From assembly GCA_001873365.1 (NCBI GenBank), contig MNYZ01000102.1:3505-48201 (forward strand): a stretch of 44,697 bases of DNA. The letters run 5' to 3'. Each line of letters starts with the position of its first letter. The stretch's first letter is position 1. A program made the translations under genes and the position numbers. This DNA is from Oscillatoriales cyanobacterium CG2_30_40_61. Its GTDB lineage: Bacteria > Cyanobacteriota > Cyanobacteriia > Cyanobacteriales > Microcoleaceae. The notes beneath the pieces were generated by a model that was given only the letters and a program-made list of their open reading frames with translations, was not told the origin of the DNA and ran no database searches. This document shows positions 24,313 to 32,432 of this stretch, in pieces.

Positions 24313-24429
24313 CTATACAATGATGCCGAAATAGTAAGCGGCAACTAAAAAGTTAATTCCTAACAGAAGAATTGCCCAAAATGCACGAAAGGTATAAGAG
24401 CCGCTGGATTTTTGAGTTTTGGTAGCCAT
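24313..24429 (-). CDS. psaX: Photosystem I subunit PsaX
   Basis: A 38-residue single-membrane-span protein, MATKTQKSSGSYTFRAFWAI then LLLGINFLVAAYYFGIIV. It matches my recollection of thermophilic-cyanobacterial PsaX (MATK...Y(A/T)FR.FWA.LLLxINFLVAAYYFGI), a peripheral PSI subunit at the monomer edge that binds a chlorophyll. It is shorter than usual annotation cut-offs and easily missed. It lies 27 bases after lipA on the same strand, so co-transcription is possible, and a strong hairpin terminator follows. PsaX is present only in part of the cyanobacteria. Confidence 0.85.
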   Translation of the reverse strand: MATKTQKSSGSYTFRAFWAILLLGINFLVAAYYFGIIV

Positions 24430-24456
24430 ATTTGGTTCCTAAATACAATGATCCAA

Positions 24457-25416
24457 TTAAACCACAGAAGCAACTGAATCGGGATCGGACTCTCCAGCAT
24501 GATAGGAACTGCGAACCAATGGCCCAGAGCGGACATGAACAAACCCGATTTCGGTGGCGATCGCTCCCAAACGCTGAAATTCTTCGGGTGTCCAATATTT
24601 TCGCACGGGGAGATGTTCTAGGGACGGACGCATATATTGACCCAGGGTAATTCGGTCACATCCGGCCCCCCGTAAATCTTCTAGGGTTTGAATAATTTCG
24701 GCTTCGGTTTCTCCGTGTCCCAACATTAGCCCGGATTTCGTGGGAATGTTCGGATCAAGCTGTTTCACAATTCTTAATACATCCAGCGATCGCCCATACT
24801 TAGCCCCCCTTCTCACGGGTGCTTGTAGCCTTTGGACTGTTTCGACATTATGGTTATAACAGGCAGGTTCAGCCTCAACTACGGTGGCAATCCGTTGATA
24901 TTGGAGTTCTTGGGGATTACCGCCCCCCTGTCCGCCCCAAAAATCCGCCGTCAGGACTTCGATCTGGGTTTCGGGGTTAAGCTCTCGAATTCTGTCCATC
25001 GTCGCCACAAACCACCCCGCCCCGCCATCGGCCAAATCATCCCGGGCCACGGAAGTTAAGACCACATAGCGTAACCCTAAAATTTGTACGGCTTCGGCCA
25101 CCTTTTGCGGTTCTTGGGGATCAAGGGGCATCGGTGCATGGCCCTTATCCACTTGACAAAAGCCACAGGAGCGGGTACAAGTTGGCCCCATCAATAAAAA
25201 AGTTGCGGTTTTCTGTGCATAACATTCCCCTCGGTTGGGACAACGGCCTTCCTCGCAAATCGTATGAATTTGACGCTGTTTGATAATCCGTTGTACGGAG
25301 GATAATTCACTGGCCTTACCAATGGGACGGCGTAACCATGCCGGGATCGGTTCCATGGCATTTTGATCCCGATCACGATAGGATTGTTCTGGTGATAAAT
25401 CAGAAGGGGCAGACAT
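24457..25416 (-). CDS. lipA: Lipoyl synthase
   Basis: A radical SAM enzyme inserting two sulfurs into octanoyl groups on lipoyl domains (pyruvate dehydrogenase E2, GcvH). The auxiliary cluster is C-x4-C-x5-C ([12 protein letters not shown]) and the SAM cluster C-x3-C-x2-C (CTRSCGFC); the conserved RSSYHAGE near the C-terminus supplies the serine ligand. Length is 319 residues from the ATG at 25416 (MSAPSD). The longer frame from the TTG at 25422 adds two residues, and the ATG is preferred as it has CGGA at about 11 bases. psaX follows 27 bases downstream. Confidence 0.97.
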   Translation of the reverse strand: MSAPSDLSPEQSYRDRDQNAMEPIPAWLRRPIGKASELSSVQRIIKQRQIHTICEEGRCPNRGECYAQKTATFLLMGPTCTRSCGFCQVDKGHAPMPLDPQEPQKVAEAVQILGLRYVVLTSVARDDLADGGAGWFVATMDRIRELNPETQIEVLTADFWGGQGGGNPQELQYQRIATVVEAEPACYNHNVETVQRLQAPVRRGAKYGRSLDVLRIVKQLDPNIPTKSGLMLGHGETEAEIIQTLEDLRGAGCDRITLGQYMRPSLEHLPVRKYWTPEEFQRLGAIATEIGFVHVRSGPLVRSSYHAGESDPDSVASVV

Positions 25417-25556
25417 ATTCAAGTTCCGTTGTTATTTTGGCTTCTTCTCAGATTAATCTAGTTAGGTATTATAAAGATGCAGTTATTTTAATCAATTGGT
25501 CAAAGTGATCTAATACAATAATAGTTAACGCATCATTATCGTTATGGGAGTTCGTT

Positions 25557-26126
25557 GTGGCAGGTCGGAAAATACTGGTTATTGATGATAGTAAAGTCAT
25601 TAGAGTTCGAGTGCGAGAAATGTTACCCCCTGGTAACTTTGAGGTATTAGAAGCCAAAGATGGCAAAGAAGGTCTCGAATTCGTGCAAAAAGAACACCCC
25701 AATTTAATTATGCTGGATTTCCTCCTGCCTAAATTAAGTGGCTGGGATGTGTTTCAGCGAATTCAAGCGGATGAAACCTTACGACGAATTCCCCTTGTCC
25801 TGATGTCGGGACGGAAGGAAGAAGTCACCGAAAAAATTTCTGAACCCTTTCAATATTTTGAATTTATTGAAAAGCCCTTTGAGAAAAATCAACTAATTTC
25901 TGCGATTAAATTGGCGTTCCAAAAAGCCAATCTTCCCCGGCCACCCCTATCCACCCCTGGAACTGCTGCACCTGCTCCTGCACCTGCTCCTCAAGCTGCT
26001 TCCGGTGGAGACGCTACGGATATTGCGGCAATTAAGGCTCAAATGGATAAAATGCAGGCGGAACTGGATGCACTGAAAAAACAAGTGTTGCAACTGAAAA
26101 CATTTATTCAGAGGAAATTCAAGTAG
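25557..26126 (+). CDS. Response regulator receiver protein with coiled-coil tail
   Basis: A 189-residue protein. The CheY-like receiver spans 1-125 with D10/D11 (ILVIDDSK), phospho-acceptor D54 (LIMLDFLLP), the T/S switch (MSGRKEE) and K in FIEKPF. A proline/alanine linker (TPGTAAPAPAPAPQAASGGD) leads to a C-terminal coiled coil (IAAIKAQMDKMQAELDALKK). There is no DNA-binding or catalytic output domain, so the coiled coil is probably a protein-interaction or oligomerisation output. GTG start at 25557 with GGGAG seven bases upstream; the nearby ATG at 25544 is out of frame. No cognate kinase is adjacent. Confidence 0.9.
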   Translation: MAGRKILVIDDSKVIRVRVREMLPPGNFEVLEAKDGKEGLEFVQKEHPNLIMLDFLLPKLSGWDVFQRIQADETLRRIPLVLMSGRKEEVTEKISEPFQYFEFIEKPFEKNQLISAIKLAFQKANLPRPPLSTPGTAAPAPAPAPQAASGGDATDIAAIKAQMDKMQAELDALKKQVLQLKTFIQRKFK

Positions 26127-26130
26127 GAAG

Positions 26131-26172
26131 GTTGACAGTTAACTATTCAGGGTTGACTGTTAACTATTGATG
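26131..26172. repeat. Two-copy 21-bp tandem repeat
   Basis: GTTGACAGTTAACTATTCAGG (26131-26151) is followed by GTTGACTGTTAACTATTGATG (26152-26172). It lies in the 64-bp gap between the regulator and the PfkB kinase. It is a short dispersed repeat type common in cyanobacterial intergenic DNA. Confidence 0.6.
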
Positions 26173-26190
26173 GAAAATTGAACGGAAATT

Positions 26191-27216
26191 ATGATACTGG
26201 ATGCTTCATTTTTGGCACAATTAAACGCCGCCATGGATTCATTATTACAACGAATGAATCTATTTTCCCAGGCGCGGGTTTTGGTGGTAGGAGATTTAAC
26301 TTTAGATGAATTTTTGACAGGTCAAGTAGAACGTTTATCCCGTGAAGCTCCGGTATTAATTTTACGTCATGAACATACTCGCCAAATTCCCGGGGGCGGT
26401 GCAAATGCGGTTTACAATTTGGCAAAATTAGGGGCATCGGTTAAGGTGGCTGGACTGGTGGGAAAGGATGATCAAGGAATTGCCCTTTGTGGAATTTTTG
26501 AACAGGCGGGAATTGATATTGGGGGAATTTTTATTGATCCTAACCGTCCCACGGTAACGAAAACTCGGATTTCAGGTCATGCGCGTCAATCTGTTACCCA
26601 ACAAATTGTTAGAGTTGATCGCAAATCTGACGAATTACCTGATATTGAATTACAGTTAAAATTAGCTGCATATATTAGTGAAAATATTGATACTGTAGAT
26701 GCGGTGGTTTGTTCTGATTATGGGGATGGCGTCCTAACCCAATTGGTAATTGAAGCCGCATTAAAAGCTCCTTTAACGATTGTTGATACTCAAAAGGATT
26801 TACACAGATTTGCGGGTGCAACTTTGTTTACTCCTAACCTTCCTGAAGCGGAAAAAGCCGCGGGATATTCGATTAAAAATCAGCAAACTTTACAACGGGC
26901 GGGACAGGATTTATTAAGATTAACTCAAGCAAGTTCAATGTTAATTACCCGGGGAGAGGAAGGAATGAGTTTGTTTGATGGTGATCAACAATTTCAAATT
27001 CCGCCTTTTAATCGCACGGATGTTTTTGATGTTACCGGGGCTGGAGATACGGTGGTGGCGGCTTTAACCTTGGGTTTGTGCACGGGTTCATCGTTATGGG
27101 AAGCGGCGGTTTTAGGCAATTTAGCTGCTAGTTTAGTCGTGCGTCAATTTGGAACCGCGACAACCACAATTGAGGAAATGAAAGAAGCGTTGCGATCGCT
27201 TTTAAACCCAGAATAG
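26191..27216 (+). CDS. rfaE1: PfkB-family kinase, heptose 7-phosphate kinase (RfaE1/HldE N-domain) type
   Basis: A 341-residue ribokinase-fold sugar kinase. The N-terminal VLVVGDLTLDEFLTGQVERL and SREAPVLILRHE match D-glycero-D-manno-heptose 7-phosphate kinases rather than fructokinases. The GGGANAVYNLAKLGA and the C-terminal catalytic DVTGAGDTVVAALTLGL (aspartate base and anion hole) are present, with VVCSDYGDGVL and LFTPNLPEA between. The reaction would give heptose 1,7-bisphosphate for lipopolysaccharide or S-layer glycan precursors. The cytidylyltransferase half of HldE is absent. Start is ATG at 26191; no strong ribosome site. The heptose assignment is by motif recall and other PfkB substrates are possible. 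Confidence 0.78.
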   Translation: MILDASFLAQLNAAMDSLLQRMNLFSQARVLVVGDLTLDEFLTGQVERLSREAPVLILRHEHTRQIPGGGANAVYNLAKLGASVKVAGLVGKDDQGIALCGIFEQAGIDIGGIFIDPNRPTVTKTRISGHARQSVTQQIVRVDRKSDELPDIELQLKLAAYISENIDTVDAVVCSDYGDGVLTQLVIEAALKAPLTIVDTQKDLHRFAGATLFTPNLPEAEKAAGYSIKNQQTLQRAGQDLLRLTQASSMLITRGEEGMSLFDGDQQFQIPPFNRTDVFDVTGAGDTVVAALTLGLCTGSSLWEAAVLGNLAASLVVRQFGTATTTIEEMKEALRSLLNPE

Positions 27217-27218
27217 GG

Positions 27219-27246
27219 AATTACGAATTACGAATTACGAATTACG
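27219..27246. repeat. STRR: four copies of AATTACG
   Basis: Four exact tandem heptamers AATTACG, flanked by GGG on the left and AATAGGTAAT on the right. The same heptamer run occurs at 34331-34358. These are the short tandemly repeated repetitive sequences typical of filamentous cyanobacteria. Confidence 0.8.
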
Positions 27247-27273
27247 AATAGGTAATTAACTGTTAACTGGTAA

Positions 27274-27326
27274 GGGCGGGTTCTGTTAGATCTTTGTTAA
27301 TCACCTAAATCTCGATGAACCCGCCC
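27274..27326. repeat. Inverted repeat with 10-bp stem GGGCGGGTTC
   Basis: GGGCGGGTTC (27274-27283) and GAACCCGCCC (27317-27326) form a perfect 10-bp stem with a 33-base loop between the kinase and the CADD-like gene. It may terminate the kinase transcript, or be a GC-rich dispersed repeat. Confidence 0.55.
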
Positions 27327-27392
27327 CTACAACTGATTACTTGACAAATATTGATTTTAAGATAAAATTCTGGGGAACCGATATTTATAGGA

Positions 27393-28097
27393 ATGCAAAT
27401 GTTAACCCAAAATCAGCCTTTAACTGAAACAGTATTTTTGGCTAAACTCAACGAAATTATTGAAAGCAATCACCTACTCAAGCACCCCTTTTATCAGATG
27501 TGGACTGAGGGGAAACTGACATTAACCATGTTACAAGAGTACGCCCAAGAATATTATTTGCACGTTCATAACTTCCCCACCTATGTTAGTGCTACCCATG
27601 CGGCTTGTGATGATATCAATATTCGCAAAATGTTGTTAGAAAACCTGATTGAAGAAGAACGGGGCTCGGCCCATCATCCAGAATTATGGTTACGGTTTGC
27701 AGAAGGTTTAGGAGTAGAACGTAGTGCTGTTCTTGAGCGCCAACCTTTAAATAAAACCCAAGAATCGGTTCAAATTCTGAAAAAATTATCCCGTAGTGAA
27801 GAAGCAGAAAAAGGGTTAGCCGCACTATACGCTTATGAATCCCAATTTCCTGAAGTTTCTACTACCAAAATTGCTGGATTAGAAGAATTTTATGGTATCA
27901 AAGAAGAATCGGCTTTATCCTTCTTTAAAGTCCATGAAAAAGCCGATGAAATTCACAGTCAAATGACTCGGAAAGCCTTGTTACAACTGTGTCAAACCGC
28001 CGAACAACAACAAGCCGCATTAGACTCCGTACAAACGGCCGTTGATGCGTTTAACTTGCTTTTAGACGGTGTTTATGAAGAATATTGTCAGAACTAG
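27393..28097 (+). CDS. CADD-family diiron protein (heme-oxygenase-like fold)
   Basis: The 234-residue protein reads HPFYQMWTEGKLTLTMLQEY, EYYLHVHNFPTYVSATHA and NLIEEERGSAHHPELWLRF. This pattern is the CADD/folate-related subgroup of the TenA/PqqC-like fold. Chlamydial CADD makes p-aminobenzoate from its own tyrosine using a diiron or Fe/Mn centre. Likely ligands are E88/E89, H95, E149, H181, D185 and H188; the last three have the H-x3-D-x2-H spacing. Tyrosines near residues 34 and 50-55 could be the sacrificed ones. Whether it makes PABA in this organism is inference. Start ATG at 27393 or the in-frame ATG six bases later. Confidence 0.82.
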   Translation: MQMLTQNQPLTETVFLAKLNEIIESNHLLKHPFYQMWTEGKLTLTMLQEYAQEYYLHVHNFPTYVSATHAACDDINIRKMLLENLIEEERGSAHHPELWLRFAEGLGVERSAVLERQPLNKTQESVQILKKLSRSEEAEKGLAALYAYESQFPEVSTTKIAGLEEFYGIKEESALSFFKVHEKADEIHSQMTRKALLQLCQTAEQQQAALDSVQTAVDAFNLLLDGVYEEYCQN

Positions 28098-28136
28098 AAT
28101 TTTAGGCTAGATTTCGTTTAATTTTTCCTAAAAATC

Positions 28137-28168
28137 CTGTAGAGGGGTTATTGTTAACACCTCTACAG
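28137..28168 (-). terminator. Terminator of the small secreted protein gene
   Basis: CTGTAGAGG (28137-28145) and CCTCTACAG (28160-28168) form a 9-bp stem. Read on the minus strand it is followed by GATTTTT, fitting the end of the gene at 28187-28597; it may also limit read-through from the CADD-like gene. Confidence 0.6.
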
Positions 28169-28186
28169 AAATTAAATCAGAAGAAA

Positions 28187-28597
28187 TTAAATCAGTTCAA
28201 CGATTCCATTAGAACCAATACTAATACTCTTATGACCTGCGCCCCCAGAGGAAATATTGACGGTTAGTTCATTTTTTTCGGCATCAAAATTGCCTTTAAA
28301 TCCCAGAGGAGTCCCATCTAGGGTATAAATTAAAATGTTGACGGCCCCGGTTTTAATCTGCGAAAATGGCAGAACGGTTGATTGTCCACCAGCTAAAATT
28401 TTAGACGAATTTTGGCTTAAACCATACTGAATTGGTTTGCCCGCTTCATTGATGAGTCGAACTGTAACCCGTTGATCTGTTTTTACCCGAAATCCGGTAT
28501 AAACCTGGGCTGAACTGGGACTAGGGGAAAATATAATCGGAGTAACGAAACTTAATGTTCCGATTAAAGCCAGGGTCGTTAAAAGTTTGATTTTCAT
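28187..28597 (-). CDS. Small secreted protein, function unknown
   Basis: 136 residues. A signal peptide (MKIKLLTTLALIGTLSFVTP...PSSAQ) predicts export with cleavage near residue 30 (SSA/Q). The mature part looks beta-rich (YTGFRVKTDQRVTVRLINEA, GAVNILIYTLDGTPLGFKGN) with no cysteine, and ends SIGSNGIVELI. I do not recognise a family. It lies alone between the CADD-like gene and mutL, with a terminator at its 3' end. Confidence 0.7.
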   Translation of the reverse strand: MKIKLLTTLALIGTLSFVTPIIFSPSPSSAQVYTGFRVKTDQRVTVRLINEAGKPIQYGLSQNSSKILAGGQSTVLPFSQIKTGAVNILIYTLDGTPLGFKGNFDAEKNELTVNISSGGAGHKSISIGSNGIVELI

Positions 28598-28745
28598 AGA
28601 TTTTATGGAATTAAATCAGAATCAGTTTGTCAATTATTCTAGTCTATATTTTTGAACTTCACACTTTAATTTTTTTAGCTGGTCTTTAATAAAAATTTTA
28701 GATTTTCTCAACATTTCCACTAGATTAGACTATTTAACAAAACTC

Positions 28746-30452
28746 CTAAATTCCATGACTTTTTCCAATCACCCAATTCCGACGAAAAAAACGCGATAGG
28801 GTAGATTCTTCTAATTGTAAAACAATCGGACGACCATGGGGACAGGTACGAGGATTGCGGGTTTTCATCCATTGATCTAATATAGTTTGCATCTGGGTTA
28901 AATTCAGGGGTGTGCCATTTTTAATTGCACTCCGACAGGCGGTGGCGACTTGGGCGGCTTGTAAATCTCCTCCTAAACTTAATTCTAATAAAGCTTCTGA
29001 ACAATCACTGCGTTTGATTAATAATTCCGGGGCATTTCTAACTACCCAAATCCCATCGCCAAAGGGATCAACTTCTAATCCTAAACGGTGCATTTGTTCT
29101 AATTGCGCTATTGATAAATCTTGTAAAATAATCCCGGGTTCGATGGGAATTAATCGCCATTGATCACAGATTTGTTCATATAAAATCCGTTCATGGGCAA
29201 TATGTTGTTCAATTAACCATAATCCGCTTGAATGTTCGGCAATAATATAGGTATTTAGAACTTGGGCGATCGCTTTTATTTCTAATATTCCTAATTCAGT
29301 TTGAGAGCTGGGAGCATCTAACTGAGTTTCGGAATTAATCCTATAGCTGCCCTTATCTTCCGAGACTTTAATTAACTTCTCAATGCGATTTTGAGGAGGG
29401 GAAATCCGCTCAAAATTTAACCTTAAAGCCTGTTCAATGCCTTGACTAATCAGTGCTTGCCATCCTTTCAAATTCTGGAGATAAACTTCACTTTTATCGG
29501 GGTTTCTATTCCAGTCTATTTGTTCGGGTAACAGGTGTAAATGTACAAAACAAATGGGATAGCGATCGCGGGGACAGGTGCGGGCGAGGGCGGTTAATAG
29601 GGTTTGTTCTAATTCCGGCGATCGCACCATTCTACCATTAATAGCCACCTTCACCCAATCGGGTCGGCGACGTGAAGCGCGATCGGGTAATCCTAATATT
29701 AATTCAATTTCCCTGAGATTAATATTATCATAATCTGGCGGAATTTTCAAATACAATAAATCATTGAATTGAACATTTTTAATAATCTGGGGTAAAATTT
29801 GTTGAGCATTCACCCCCGGACTAATTTGAAACCAAGGATTATGACCTTGACGTAGTTGCCAAGTCACCTGGGGATGACATAAGGCAATTTGCTGAATTAT
29901 TAACTGAATACCGCGCAATTGTTGAGCCGAAGCGGGTAAAGATTGACGTCGATTTTGCCAATTTTCAAACAAATTAGAAACCGTAATCACTGTTCCCGGG
30001 GCGACAGCAATAGTTTCAGTTTGAACAACTTCTCCTTGATGATTATAACTAACACGCCAACCGCAATTAGCAAGGGAAGGAGAACGAGGGCGACTAATAA
30101 TTTCTAAATCCGATAATTGGGCTAAACTGTGTAAGGCTTCCCCCCGAAATCCTAAACTATTAATTTGAAATAAATCTGTAATTGTGTTAATTTTGCTGGT
30201 ACTATGGGCAGTGGCAGCTTGTTTTAAATTAGTTAAATCCATGCCCAAACCATTATCTACTACTTGCAGCCGCCAAGACTCCGGCCATACCGAAATTATA
30301 ATCCGATTTGCCTGGGCATCTAAAGCATTTTCAACTAATTCCCGAACCACCGCTACTAAGGAGTCAATAACTTCACTGGCTGCAATTAAATCAATAACAT
30401 CTTTGGGGAGAGTCCGAATACAATTCAAGGGTAAACAGGTTGAATTTAACAT
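28746..30452 (-). CDS. mutL: DNA mismatch repair protein MutL
   Basis: A GHKL ATPase that couples MutS mismatch recognition to strand incision. The N-terminal domain shows VRELVENALDA, DNGLGMD and the GFRGEALHSL motif; QIDWNRNPDKSEV is the transducer region. The C-terminal domain keeps the endonuclease-type zinc motifs ACRSAIKNG and CPHGRP and a terminal FFRR, but the catalytic DQHA(x2)E(x4)E motif reads EQHIAHERILYE. The first aspartate is therefore glutamate. The longest frame begins with TTG at 30470 (MPIAFE); the ATG at 30452 (MLNSTC) is preferred, giving 568 residues. No Shine-Dalgarno is clear for either, and STRR heptamers lie just upstream. Confidence 0.93.
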   Translation of the reverse strand: MLNSTCLPLNCIRTLPKDVIDLIAASEVIDSLVAVVRELVENALDAQANRIIISVWPESWRLQVVDNGLGMDLTNLKQAATAHSTSKINTITDLFQINSLGFRGEALHSLAQLSDLEIISRPRSPSLANCGWRVSYNHQGEVVQTETIAVAPGTVITVSNLFENWQNRRQSLPASAQQLRGIQLIIQQIALCHPQVTWQLRQGHNPWFQISPGVNAQQILPQIIKNVQFNDLLYLKIPPDYDNINLREIELILGLPDRASRRRPDWVKVAINGRMVRSPELEQTLLTALARTCPRDRYPICFVHLHLLPEQIDWNRNPDKSEVYLQNLKGWQALISQGIEQALRLNFERISPPQNRIEKLIKVSEDKGSYRINSETQLDAPSSQTELGILEIKAIAQVLNTYIIAEHSSGLWLIEQHIAHERILYEQICDQWRLIPIEPGIILQDLSIAQLEQMHRLGLEVDPFGDGIWVVRNAPELLIKRSDCSEALLELSLGGDLQAAQVATACRSAIKNGTPLNLTQMQTILDQWMKTRNPRTCPHGRPIVLQLEESTLSRFFRRNWVIGKSHGI

Positions 30453-30480
30453 TTCAAAGGCAATAGGCAATCTTGCTGTA

Positions 30481-30504
30481 GGGAATAGGTAATAGGTAAT
30501 AGGG
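30481..30504. repeat. STRR: GGTAATA heptamers
   Basis: GGGAATA followed by two copies of GGTAATA and GGG. It lies between mutL and the histidine kinase gene, directly in the mutL leader. Confidence 0.6.
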
Positions 30505-30516
30505 TTAAATGTAATT

Positions 30517-31656
30517 TTAGTTTAATTTGACTTCTTCGGCAAGTTCAGCGTGCATTTCTTTTAGTTGAGTTTGGGGTAGTTTAATATAAAAAGTAGTACC
30601 TTGATTGGGAACGGATTTAAACTGAATTTGACCGCCATGGGCATCAATAATTGATTTAGCAATAGCAGTTCCTAACCCCGTACCACTGCGTTTTCCATGG
30701 GTAACAAAGGCATCAAATAAATGTTCTCGAATCAGATCAGGAATTCCAGGGCCATTGTCATTAATGGCTATTTCCGTCCATTTTCCCGTCAATGTAGCAG
30801 TGATTGAAATAGCTCCTCCTGGTTTTTCAAAGGCTTCTACCGCATTTCCCACTAAATTTTGAAAGACTCGAATCAGTTTATTTTCATCGACATAAATTCG
30901 ACAATTTTCATCGGCTTGCACAGAAAATTTAACCTGGGTTGATTCAAAATAAACTCGATTTAATTTTTCAAAATTTTGTAGCATTTTTGCCACGGAAATC
31001 GATTTTCTGTATAAAAGTGTACTGCCTTTAGTAAATTCTAATACTTCCTCGGCCATACCTAACATCCGTTGAATTTGCATAGAAATCAAATCACACCATT
31101 CTTGAGTTTCTTCATCGGGGTGCATTTCCTTGAGCATGGAACTAGATAACTGAATTCCGGTAAAAGGACTTCTAAAATCATGTAAAATAGTATTCACCAT
31201 TTCCCCGACTAATTCCATTTTTTCTTTATGGACTAATTGATGGACATATTGATTGGTAGTAACGCGCAAATGACTAATAATATAAGTAAATAAATTCAGA
31301 ATTACTTTACCCTTAGCATTGCTTAAAATTTGCATCAAATCCGGTTGAGAAATTTTAGCTAATTTCACCTGTCCGGCCGTGATTGCCCGGGCGCTGCGGG
31401 GCTGTCCATCTAAGACCCCAAATTCTCCAAAAAAGTCATTAGCTTGGGCGACAGCAATGGTTTGATATTGACTCAATGGAGCTTCTTTTTTAAACTCCAC
31501 CCGACCTTCTAAGACTAGATATAAAAAATTAGGAGCTTCTCCTTCTTCAAAAATAATATATTGGTCGGCAAACTGTTCAACAATTGCTAGTTCACAGAGT
31601 TGTTGAGCTTCGGGAAGTTCAAAATAGCTAATAAATCTATGAGAGGCTATATCCAT
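30517..31656 (-). CDS. Sensor histidine kinase with cyclic-nucleotide-binding domain
   Basis: A 379-residue soluble kinase. An N-terminal cNMP-binding fold (about 10-125) has the phosphate-binding cassette GEFGVLDGQPRSARAIT (77-93). A HisKA region carries the phospho-acceptor H159 in NTILHDFRSP, and the HATPase domain has NLVGNAVEAF, DNGPGIPD and GTGLGTAIAK. cAMP or cGMP binding would gate autophosphorylation; cAMP is an important second messenger in cyanobacteria. No transmembrane segment and no partner regulator adjacent. ATG start. mutL follows downstream on the same strand after a 64-bp gap containing STRR repeats. Confidence 0.92.
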   Translation of the reverse strand: MDIASHRFISYFELPEAQQLCELAIVEQFADQYIIFEEGEAPNFLYLVLEGRVEFKKEAPLSQYQTIAVAQANDFFGEFGVLDGQPRSARAITAGQVKLAKISQPDLMQILSNAKGKVILNLFTYIISHLRVTTNQYVHQLVHKEKMELVGEMVNTILHDFRSPFTGIQLSSSMLKEMHPDEETQEWCDLISMQIQRMLGMAEEVLEFTKGSTLLYRKSISVAKMLQNFEKLNRVYFESTQVKFSVQADENCRIYVDENKLIRVFQNLVGNAVEAFEKPGGAISITATLTGKWTEIAINDNGPGIPDLIREHLFDAFVTHGKRSGTGLGTAIAKSIIDAHGGQIQFKSVPNQGTTFYIKLPQTQLKEMHAELAEEVKLN

Positions 31657-31808
31657 TTTATATACCGGGTTGTCATCAAAAATTAGGGTAATCTGGTTTG
31701 GTGGTATTGAGTATGGAATTAATCAGTTTGATAGCTGAAAAAGGCAGTTTTTACTAAGGGCAAATTGCTTTTGGGGCTGAGAAAAATACAACTTAATAGT
31801 ATAATAAA

Positions 31809-32318
31809 TTATAGCGTGGATGCTCCCAACATTTGAGCTAAAGATGTTTGCAACACCGGGGGTAAACGGCGCATAATTTTGCCAGTTTGTCCGTCGATAG
31901 GAGCCAAAGTCACCTGGGCACTGAGATAATGGGATTGACCTTCTAGGGATTCAATCCGGTATTCCCAGGGAATTCGCACTCCTTTAGTTGGTAGGATTCG
32001 ACTTTTAACCACAACCTGCATCCCCATTTTCACGGGTTGATGGTAGCGAATATTCAACTCGACAACGGGTAATTCGCAACCCATTTCTACTAAGTTATGA
32101 TACTCCAATCCCGCCCAACGTAACTGTTCTACCCGGGCTTCTTCCATCCAAGACAGATAGGTTCCATGCCAAACGATACCACCATAGTCGGTATGATGGG
32201 GAGAAACCCGCACAACATAGTCAAACCAAGGGGTTGACCGGGGGGTATCCTTTGAGGATGGGGACTGAGGAACGGGATTTGTTTCAAACACTTTACAAAT
32301 AGATTGAGAACGCAACAT
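31809..32318 (-). CDS. Hotdog-fold acyl-CoA thioesterase (4HBT/YbgC type)
   Basis: A 169-residue protein with the hotdog motif DYGGIVWHGTYLSWMEEARV (D in HHTDYGGIVWH is the catalytic residue of the 4-hydroxybenzoyl-CoA thioesterase family). An N-terminal extension of about 35 residues (MLRSQSICKVFETNPVPQSP) has no similarity I recognise. The substrate is uncertain: it could be a fatty or aromatic acyl-CoA. It differs from the DHNA-CoA thioesterase motif of vitamin K synthesis (DTDAAG). Start ATG at 32318; the extension suggests a shorter start is possible, but no internal ATG precedes the fold. Confidence 0.8.
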   Translation of the reverse strand: MLRSQSICKVFETNPVPQSPSSKDTPRSTPWFDYVVRVSPHHTDYGGIVWHGTYLSWMEEARVEQLRWAGLEYHNLVEMGCELPVVELNIRYHQPVKMGMQVVVKSRILPTKGVRIPWEYRIESLEGQSHYLSAQVTLAPIDGQTGKIMRRLPPVLQTSLAQMLGASTL

Positions 32319-32432
32319 TTCTACAAATTATCTGTCAACTCGGGGGATTATTCTAGGTATGGATACTGTTTAATCCGTGTTGGATAGAGCTGACCCCTGA
32401 TAAATCATCTATTTTAATCACAAGGAAAACCC

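Noticed and set aside
24353-24650. Frames around psaX on both strands
   Set aside because: They overlap psaX, lipA and the short gap between them and have no sensible start or pattern.
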